From an uncultured Flavihumibacter sp. (GTDB lineage: Bacteria > Bacteroidota > Bacteroidia > Chitinophagales > Chitinophagaceae), in the NCBI GenBank assembly GCA_946481605.1, contig CAMLPA010000186.1:1-6594 (forward strand): a stretch of 6,594 bases of DNA, given 5' to 3'. The notes beneath the pieces are model-generated. The model saw only the letters and a program-made list of their open reading frames with translations, had not been told where the DNA came from and did not search any database. Within the stretch, counting starts at the first letter, position 1. Every line of letters begins with the position of its first letter. The translations under genes and the position numbers were made by a program. This document shows, piece after piece, positions 1-5,032 of the stretch.

Positions 1-1877
1 TTCACATTCTCCTGGTCGTAGGTAACCACATCGTACAGGTTTTTGTACCATGCTTCAGTTGTAAGGCGGAAGGGACGGTCGTTCCAGGTGAACTGGTAAT
101 CCATGCCCGCGCTGACCTGCCAGCTTTTCTGCGCCAGCAGGTTGCGGTTCGCACTGCCATCAGGCCTGCGGAGTTCCCGGTAAAAAGGAGGTTGGTGGTA
201 AGCGCCGAGTGAAGCACGGAAAATAATGTCCTTCTGCCATTCCGGTCGGAACGTGCCTTGCAGCCTTGGCGACAGCAACAGTTCCTGGTTGAGTGCGTTG
301 TAGTTGAAGCGAAGTCCTGCCTGTAAGGTGAATTTACCTGAATCGGAAGGAAGAAGATTGTCCTGAATGTATCCTGTGAGCCGAATGAAATCAAGGTCTG
401 CATTGGAACGGATCGCTTTGTTGAGGGTGAGTGCGCCGGGTTGGTAGGGGAGGGAATAGCCCGCTGAATCCTGCAATTCCCATTCGTTCAGTTTGTCGTT
501 GATGTTGTATTGCTCCAGTCCCAATCCCCATTGAATAAAATGTTTTCCGGCATCCAGCGCTCCTTTGTGGGAAAGGTGCAGGTTTTGGAGGTTGAGTCTG
601 TTCCGGGCAAACTGCTGGTAAAGTCCAGCGCCCAGGGGATTGGTGATGGAACCGAATTCGGGTTTGCTTTTATCGAATTCCCTTTCTCCGAAAAGATAGG
701 CGCCTGAAATATCGATGGATTCTTCTTCTTTGTTCTGGAAATAAGAAGCCATCCATTTGAGCCGGAGTTTATCGTTCACGATCCGCTCCGCGGAGATGCC
801 GATCATATTGGTGGCGTACCGGTCTTTTTCTTTCCCTTCAAAATAAATATCAAGGGCGATATTGGCGGTATAGAACGGACTGAATACGGAGGTGGATTGT
901 TGACTGAATGTAGGTTCCAGACTGAACTTTGTTCCCGAGCGGATACCCGTAGCCGATAGTTCCCAACGGTTGTTGGGGCGATAGGTCAGGAAAGCCTGCA
1001 CATCGGAAGAAGAAGGAACGTAATTGCCCTGTGTTTCCTGGCTCGCCAGCAGGTTGCGGTTGCTCCTGTTCCTGGCACCGGCAAGCCAACTGAGTTTGCC
1101 GTTCTTTGAGGCGCCTTCCAGGTGGAGTCCCTGTTCCAGCAGGGAAATGTAAGCGGAGCCGCCGCTGCGCGAAGGTTGTTTGTATTTAATATCAAGTACC
1201 GAAGAAATTTTATCGCCATACTTCGCCTGGAAACCGCCGTTGTAAAACTGTACGCTGCGCGTGAGTTCGGGGTTAATGAAACTCAGCCCCTCCTGTTGTC
1301 CGCTCCGCACGAGATAAGGACGGTACACTTCGAAGTCGTTGATGTAGATCAGGTTCTCATCGTAATTCCCGCCCCGCACGGAATACTGGGAGGTCAATTC
1401 ATTGTTGGAGCCTACCAGTATTTTGATGAGGCTTTCAATGCCACCGGTAGTAGAGGGAAGGATTAACGCGTTTTTCGGATTAATGCTTACCAACCCTGGT
1501 TGATAGCGGTCGGCATTGTTGGCAACCACCACTTCTTTTAAAGTATTGTTTTCCCGTTCCAACTTAATGGTGACCGTTTCCACTTCCCCGGTATTCAGGA
1601 TAAAATTCTTCTGAAGTGGCTTGTATCCTGTATAACTGAATACCAGCGCGAAAGCTTTGTTGGCGGGAACGGTCCATTCAAACCTTCCGGAATCGTTGGA
1701 ATTCAATCCGCCGTTCTTGCCCAGCATTGAAATCGAGGCGCCACTCAGCGGATGGTCATTCTCATTCAGTATTATTCCTTTTACGGTAGCCGTTTTGTTT
1801 TGCGCGACGGCTATTTTTCCTAAAGAAAGCAGGAGGAAAGGAATTATTAAGCAGCGGAAAATAGTTTGGGATAGCAT
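1..1877 (-). CDS. TonB-dependent outer-membrane receptor with carboxypeptidase-regulatory-like N-domain (C-terminus cut by window edge)
   Basis: An outer-membrane beta-barrel receptor that should import an unidentified ligand using TonB-ExbBD energy. The frame is open from ATG at 1877 to base 1, giving 625 residues. Residues 1-25 form a signal peptide with likely cleavage AVA|QN. Residues about 30-106 look like a CarboxypepD_reg-like/CNA-B beta-sandwich (VKGIIL, PLSGASI, DSGRFEW, FSYTGYKPL). A TonB-box-like EVVV lies at 115-118. The plug spans about 125-235 and carries RGGNYDENLIYIND (168-181), RSGQQEGLSFINP (191-203) and GGFQAKYGDKISSVLDI (214-230). The remainder is rich in alternating and aromatic residues, as expected of barrel strands. 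From family size I infer that roughly 150-200 C-terminal residues lie outside the window. There is no STN domain and no SusD-like neighbour in view, so this is not an evident SusCD pair. It starts 11 bp after the rpe stop and probably shares its transcript. No clear Shine-Dalgarno is seen. The family call is confident; the ligand is unknown. Confidence 0.93.
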   Translation of the reverse strand, partial: MLSQTIFRCLIIPFLLLSLGKIAVAQNKTATVKGIILNENDHPLSGASISMLGKNGGLNSNDSGRFEWTVPANKAFALVFSYTGYKPLQKNFILNTGEVETVTIKLERENNTLKEVVVANNADRYQPGLVSINPKNALILPSTTGGIESLIKILVGSNNELTSQYSVRGGNYDENLIYINDFEVYRPYLVRSGQQEGLSFINPELTRSVQFYNGGFQAKYGDKISSVLDIKYKQPSRSGGSAYISLLEQGLHLEGASKNGKLSWLAGARNRSNRNLLASQETQGNYVPSSSDVQAFLTYRPNNRWELSATGIRSGTKFSLEPTFSQQSTSVFSPFYTANIALDIYFEGKEKDRYATNMIGISAERIVNDKLRLKWMASYFQNKEEESIDISGAYLFGEREFDKSKPEFGSITNPLGAGLYQQFARNRLNLQNLHLSHKGALDAGKHFIQWGLGLEQYNINDKLNEWELQDSAGYSLPYQPGALTLNKAIRSNADLDFIRLTGYIQDNLLPSDSGKFTLQAGLRFNYNALNQELLLSPRLQGTFRPEWQKDIIFRASLGAYHQPPFYRELRRPDGSANRNLLAQKSWQVSAGMDYQFTWNDRPFRLTTEAWYKNLYDVVTYDQENV

Positions 1878-1888
1878 TCAGCGTTGGT

Positions 1889-2548
1889 TCAGCTAATGGG
1901 TTGTGTATTCTTTAAAGCGGCAATAGTGGCAATCGGATCTTTTGATTTGAAAACGGTACTACCCGCTACGAGCACATCTGCCCCGGCACCCAGTATCTGC
2001 CCCGCATTCTCTTCGGTAACGCCGCCATCAATCTCGATAAGGGTGGACGCGTTGCGTTCCAGGATCAGTTTTTTAAGTTGCCTGATCTTTTCTAAAGTGT
2101 GCGGAATGAATTGTTGTCCGCCGAAACCGGGGTTCACGCTCATCAGGCAAACCACATCCACATCGTTGATGATATCAGTAAGCAGGTGAATCGGAGTATG
2201 GGGATTAACGGCGATACCGGGTTTCATACCCAGTTGCCGTATCTGTTGGATGTTCCTGTGGAGGTGTGGACATGCCTCAATATGCACCGTTAGTATATCT
2301 GCGCCGGCTTTTTTGAAAGCTTCGGCGTATAAACCAGGTTCTTCGATCATCAGGTGTACATCGCATGTTTTGCGGGTGGTGGTCCTGATCTGTTCAATTA
2401 CGGGCAGTCCGAAACTGATGTTCGGCACAAATCGTCCATCCATCACATCAAGGTGGAACCAGTCTGCTTCGGAAGCGTTCAACATGTCGCAGGTTTCCTG
2501 TAAACGCAGGAAATTGGCGGCAAGCAGGGAAGGAGCGATGATCGGCAT
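1889..2548 (-). CDS. rpe: ribulose-phosphate 3-epimerase
   Basis: Cytosolic TIM-barrel enzyme that interconverts D-ribulose 5-phosphate and D-xylulose 5-phosphate in the non-oxidative pentose phosphate pathway. The protein is 219 residues, the usual family length, and appears intact. The family signatures are all present: APSLLAANF (5-13) with Ser7, FHLDVMDGRFVPN (31-43), VHLM (64-67), CLMSVNPGFGGQ (134-145) and IEIDGGV (171-177). By family homology the metal ligands are His32, Asp34, His65 and Asp174, with Asp34 and Asp174 as the acid/base pair. The phosphate-binding glycines near GFGG (141-144) and GGV are also in place. The ATG at 2548 puts the conserved APS motif directly at the N-terminus, which fixes the start. 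It lies 36 bp after the TPR gene and 11 bp before the TonB-receptor gene on the same strand, suggesting co-transcription. There is no sign of damage or transfer. Confidence 0.98.
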   Translation of the reverse strand: MPIIAPSLLAANFLRLQETCDMLNASEADWFHLDVMDGRFVPNISFGLPVIEQIRTTTRKTCDVHLMIEEPGLYAEAFKKAGADILTVHIEACPHLHRNIQQIRQLGMKPGIAVNPHTPIHLLTDIINDVDVVCLMSVNPGFGGQQFIPHTLEKIRQLKKLILERNASTLIEIDGGVTEENAGQILGAGADVLVAGSTVFKSKDPIATIAALKNTQPIS

Positions 2549-2584
2549 GGTATCAGTTTTTGGAGATAATTCGCTGCAATATAA

Positions 2585-3400
2585 TCAGTCGGCGAGTTTC
2601 TGCAACGCTTCACGTGCTGCTTTATAGTCCGGATCGAGTCCTATCGCTTTTTTATATTGGTTGGCCGCGGTGGTTTTTTCTCCCATTTCTTCCAGGCATT
2701 TGCCCTGCCAGTAATAAGCATCGGGATAGCTGTTGGAAACGGTTGCCGCCAGTTGGAACACTTTGAGTGCGTCGCGGTAATTTTTCTGGTTGAACAGCAA
2801 CCGGCCTTTTTCCGTATAAGATTCCATGAAAGTATGGTCGATATTGATGCTTTGGTTGAAGGAACGGAGCGCCTCCGGCTGATTTCCTTTCTGAAGATGG
2901 TATATTCCTTTAATATAGTAGGGGTCTCCTTTGGGGTTTTGGCGGCTCATGCGCGCGATCAGTGTGTCGGATAACTCCAGCGCTTTAGGGTTCCCTGTAA
3001 CGGCATACAGGTAAGCCAGGCTGAAAGGTGTTTCAGAAAGGGGTTCTATCCTGTAAGCAGTTTCATAGGCTATGATCCCTGCCGTGGTATCTTTCAGTTC
3101 CAGCAACAGTTCTCCCTTAAAAAGATGCAACGCCGGGTTGAGGGAATCTTTTTGCAGAATGGTATCCGTTTGCCGCAACGCAGGTCTTAGTTCGCCCTGC
3201 CGCCGTAAACGAGCCGCAAGTTGCATACGGAGGGGGAGAGAATCTGGATAAGAACGGATATCCGCCTTCAAACGGCTGATTGTGTTCTGTTCCGTTTGTT
3301 CTTCCTGGTGGTTTCCACCTCCGGAACCATTGTGCTGGCAGGAACTTCCCGCAAAAAAGGAGGTCATCAAAACGGCGTACACAGCATAACTGAACTTCAT
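2585..3400 (-). CDS. TPR-repeat protein, probable lipoprotein
   Basis: A 271-residue protein built from about six tetratricopeptide repeats, which normally serve as a scaffold for protein-protein contacts. Approximate repeats lie at 53-86, 87-120, 122-156, 158-191, 192-225 and 226-259, with typical spacing of small residues and Ala-Leu (PEALRSFNQSI, RDALKVFQLA), and a capping helix follows. The N-terminus has a hydrophobic signal segment ending in AGSSC with Cys21. The -3 position is Gly rather than Leu, so the lipobox is weak but tolerable for Bacteroidota. A Gly- and Glu-rich linker follows, which favours a lipoprotein facing the periplasm or anchored in the outer membrane. I chose ATG at 3400; the frame could be extended three codons to a TTG at 3409, but that adds a lysine and nothing else, and ATG is preferred. 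It is first in the minus-strand group with rpe and the TonB receptor. The role and partner are unknown; a link to the receptor is only inferred from position. Confidence 0.9.
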   Translation of the reverse strand: MKFSYAVYAVLMTSFFAGSSCQHNGSGGGNHQEEQTEQNTISRLKADIRSYPDSLPLRMQLAARLRRQGELRPALRQTDTILQKDSLNPALHLFKGELLLELKDTTAGIIAYETAYRIEPLSETPFSLAYLYAVTGNPKALELSDTLIARMSRQNPKGDPYYIKGIYHLQKGNQPEALRSFNQSINIDHTFMESYTEKGRLLFNQKNYRDALKVFQLAATVSNSYPDAYYWQGKCLEEMGEKTTAANQYKKAIGLDPDYKAAREALQKLAD

Positions 3401-3470
3401 CTGCTTCAAAATTTATCGCGGGCCTGAAAACTGAAATTAAACATTCCAGTATTAAACGAACAAAATGCAG

Positions 3471-3500
3471 AAAAGGTATATTTGCATTTCAATCAACAAA
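3471..3500 (-). promoter_or_regulatory. candidate promoter for the TPR-rpe-TonB receptor group
   Basis: Read on the minus strand, TTTG (plus 3497-3500) is followed after 18 bases by TACCTTTT (plus 3471-3478). This matches seven of the eight-base Bacteroidota -7 pattern TAnnTTTG (six specified bases, last one mismatched) together with a -33 TTTG. It would give a leader of roughly 60 nt before the ATG at 3400. The final T instead of G and the slightly short spacer make this tentative. Confidence 0.35.
3477..3484 (+). promoter_or_regulatory. candidate -7 promoter element for the four-helix membrane protein gene
   Basis: TATATTTG is an exact match to the Bacteroidota -7 consensus TAnnTTTG and lies 62 bases upstream of the ATG at 3547. 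A clear TTTG -33 element at the expected distance is not present, only A/T-rich sequence, so the promoter is supported by one element. It overlaps the opposing minus-strand -7 candidate by two bases. Confidence 0.45.
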
Positions 3501-3546
3501 TTACGCGTTCTATCTTAATAATTTTCAACTCCTTAAAATTACACGC

Positions 3547-4014
3547 ATGTACACAGGAATGCTCCATTTACATAGTTTTTTACGCTGGGTGATCCTTCTT
3601 TTGCTGGTTATCGCCATTCTGAAAAGCATCGCCGGTATTTCCGGTAAAAAAGCATTTACACCAGGCGATAAAAAAACAGGACTCTTCCTGATGATTTCCT
3701 GTGATATTATGCTGTTGATCGGATTGTACCTCTGGGCTGTGGGTGACAACTGGGGATTGGTGCACATCAAAGCCGAAGGCATGGGTGGCGTAATGAAGAA
3801 CCCTACCATGCGTTTCTTCGCGGTGGAGCACTTCATCAGCATGATCATCGCCATCGCACTGGTGCACGTGGGCAAATCTTTCGCAAAAAAGAACATTGCC
3901 GACGAAGTGAAGCACAAGCGTTCCCTGCTGTTCTTCGGCCTGGCATTGCTGGTGATCCTGATTTCCATTCCCTGGCCGTTCCGCGAAATCGGCACAGGCA
4001 GAGGCTGGTTCTGA
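3547..4014 (+). CDS. four-helix integral membrane protein, cytochrome-b-like Bacteroidota family
   Basis: A 155-residue inner-membrane protein with four predicted helices at about 12-30, 44-64, 92-110 and 126-142. It resembles small Bacteroidota proteins often labelled 'cytochrome B', whose function to my knowledge is not established. Visible landmarks are an N-terminal HLHSFLRW (7-14), a GDKKTGLF loop (40-47), a tryptophan-rich outer loop after helix 2, MRFFAVEH (88-95), a His in helix 3 (107), HKR (123-125) and the terminal PWPFREIGTGRGWF (142-155). His7, His9, His95 and His107 lie near helix ends or inside helices and could be haem or quinone ligands, but no CxxCH motif or classical bis-His cytochrome b spacing proves this. 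The length is typical of the family as I remember it and the gene looks intact. The start at ATG 3547 gives the conserved N-terminus. It is followed by a terminator, so it is probably monocistronic. Confidence 0.88.
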   Translation: MYTGMLHLHSFLRWVILLLLVIAILKSIAGISGKKAFTPGDKKTGLFLMISCDIMLLIGLYLWAVGDNWGLVHIKAEGMGGVMKNPTMRFFAVEHFISMIIAIALVHVGKSFAKKNIADEVKHKRSLLFFGLALLVILISIPWPFREIGTGRGWF

Positions 4015-4032
4015 TATAAAAATATTTCGTTC

Positions 4033-4079
4033 AATCGTATTTCTTTCCGGCACGGTATTCCGGGAAGAAATACGATTTT
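4033..4079 (+). terminator. intrinsic terminator after the membrane protein gene
   Basis: An inverted repeat pairs 4033-4050 with 4060-4077 over 18 base pairs, with a single G-U wobble, around a 9-base loop (CACGGTATT). It is followed by a short T run (4076-4079). It starts 18 bases after the stop codon at 4012-4014. The stem is AT-rich at its base and GC-rich at the loop (CCGG). It separates the membrane protein transcript from cmk. Confidence 0.8.
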
Positions 4080-4125
4080 GATTTACAACCGACTGTTTTT
4101 TAGGTAAACGGCTAAATTTTTTGTT

Positions 4126-4812
4126 GTGGCTCCCTCTAAAAAAATCATAGTAACCATCGATGGCTGGTCTTCCTGCGGAAAAAGTACGCTCGCCAAGCAA
4201 CTGGCGAAGGAACTGAACTACGTATATATAGACAGTGGCGCGATGTACCGGGCCGTTACCCTGTATTTTCTGAGGAACCATATCGACTGGACCAATCCGG
4301 AACAGGTGGTAGAGGCCCTCCAAAATATCCACCTGGATTTCCGTTTCAACGAACAAAGCGCCCAGAGCGAAATGTTCCTGAATGACGAAAATGTGGAATA
4401 TGTGATCCGAGACCTGGTGGTGGCCGAAAAAGTAAGCGACGTGGCCTCCATTAAGGAGGTACGCGATTTCGCCGTGGCCCAGCAACGTAAAATGGGTGCC
4501 CGTAAAGGCATAGTGATGGACGGCCGCGACATTGGTACCGTGGTTTTCCCCCATGCCGAACTCAAAATCTTTATGACCGCCGATAACTCCATCCGGGTTC
4601 AGCGACGCTTCAAAGAACTCTTCCAGAAGAACCCCAACATCAGCATTGAAGAGGTGAAAAATAACCTTGAAATGCGCGACTACATTGATTCTCACCGCGA
4701 AATAAGCCCGCTCCGGCAAGCAGATGACGCCATCGTTATCGACAATACACACCTCACCATGGAGCAGCAATTACAAAAGGCTTTGCATCTCGTTAACGAA
4801 AAATGCGGGTAA
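4126..4812 (+). CDS. cmk: cytidylate kinase (CMP/dCMP kinase), GTG start
   Basis: Cytosolic nucleoside monophosphate kinase that transfers the gamma-phosphate of ATP to CMP or dCMP, feeding CTP and dCTP synthesis. The protein is 228 residues, matching the bacterial family. The P-loop GWSSCGKST lies at 13-21, the Cmk signature DSGAMYRAVT at 36-45, GIVMDGRDIGTVVFP at 128-142 (Asp132, Arg134, Asp135 in the substrate pocket by homology), ADNSIRVQRRF at 152-162, and the C-terminal SPLRQADDAIVIDNT region is intact. The start is GTG at 4126: an in-frame TAA stands at 4105-4107, no ATG or TTG occurs between it and the GTG, and the next ATG (Met40) would delete the P-loop. No Shine-Dalgarno is seen; a run of six T (4117-4122) lies just upstream. 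Its promoter is not clear; TAAATTTT at 4113-4120 is a poor -7 match very close to the start codon. Confidence 0.97.
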   Translation: MAPSKKIIVTIDGWSSCGKSTLAKQLAKELNYVYIDSGAMYRAVTLYFLRNHIDWTNPEQVVEALQNIHLDFRFNEQSAQSEMFLNDENVEYVIRDLVVAEKVSDVASIKEVRDFAVAQQRKMGARKGIVMDGRDIGTVVFPHAELKIFMTADNSIRVQRRFKELFQKNPNISIEEVKNNLEMRDYIDSHREISPLRQADDAIVIDNTHLTMEQQLQKALHLVNEKCG

Positions 4813-4817
4813 AACAC

Positions 4818-4848
4818 TTGCAGGTTTTCAAAATGGCATTTACCTTTG
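4818..4848 (+). promoter_or_regulatory. promoter of the T9SS cargo gene
   Basis: TTG (4818-4820) and TACCTTTG (4841-4848) are separated by 20 bases, a good fit to the Bacteroidota -33 TTTG / -7 TAnnTTTG promoter. It begins five bases after the cmk stop. Transcription from about 4855 would leave a leader of about 180 nt before the ATG at 5033, unusually long for a simple promoter-gene arrangement. Confidence 0.6.
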
Positions 4849-5032
4849 CCTAAGTATTAACACCTATCTGTACCCAAAATCCTCTTAAAAACTCCATCAG
4901 TTAGTCTGTATGGCTTTTATGGTAAACTTCTACTGAAAAGTAGTGCTGTCCATCTATTGCCTGCTCTTAACCACCTCCAATTTCCGGTTTGAAAAACAGC
5001 TATACCACTGTTCACATACAAACCACAATAAG
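4849..5032 (+). other. long untranslated leader upstream of the T9SS cargo gene
   Basis: This stretch has no convincing gene. It holds a small hairpin, CTACT-GAAA-AGTAG (4930-4943), with a GNRA-type loop, and an eight-codon reading frame (4910-4936) whose stop falls at the edge of that loop. I recognise no known riboswitch. The bases just before the ATG are A-rich (CACAATAAG), common for translation starts in Bacteroidota. Confidence 0.4.

Noticed and set aside
2..1896. Several short frames of 65-133 codons on both strands across the left third
   Set aside because: All lie within the single 625-codon TonB receptor frame, whose domains are recognisable from end to end.
3401..3409. TTG start at 3409 for the TPR protein, three codons upstream
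   Set aside because: The ATG at 3400 gives a normal lipoprotein signal peptide (MKFSYAV...), and the extension adds no recognisable feature or better initiation context.
3580..4770. 396-codon minus-strand open frame opposite the membrane protein and cmk genes
   Set aside because: It runs antisense through two well-recognised genes and across the terminator, is very rich in His and Phe as expected of the complement of real coding sequence, and shows no domain. It is a shadow frame.
4910..4936. Eight-codon frame (MAFMVNFY) in the leader of the T9SS cargo gene
   Set aside because: Too short to distinguish from chance, with no ribosome-binding signal and no regulatory codon run such as repeated His or Trp, so it is not called as a leader peptide.
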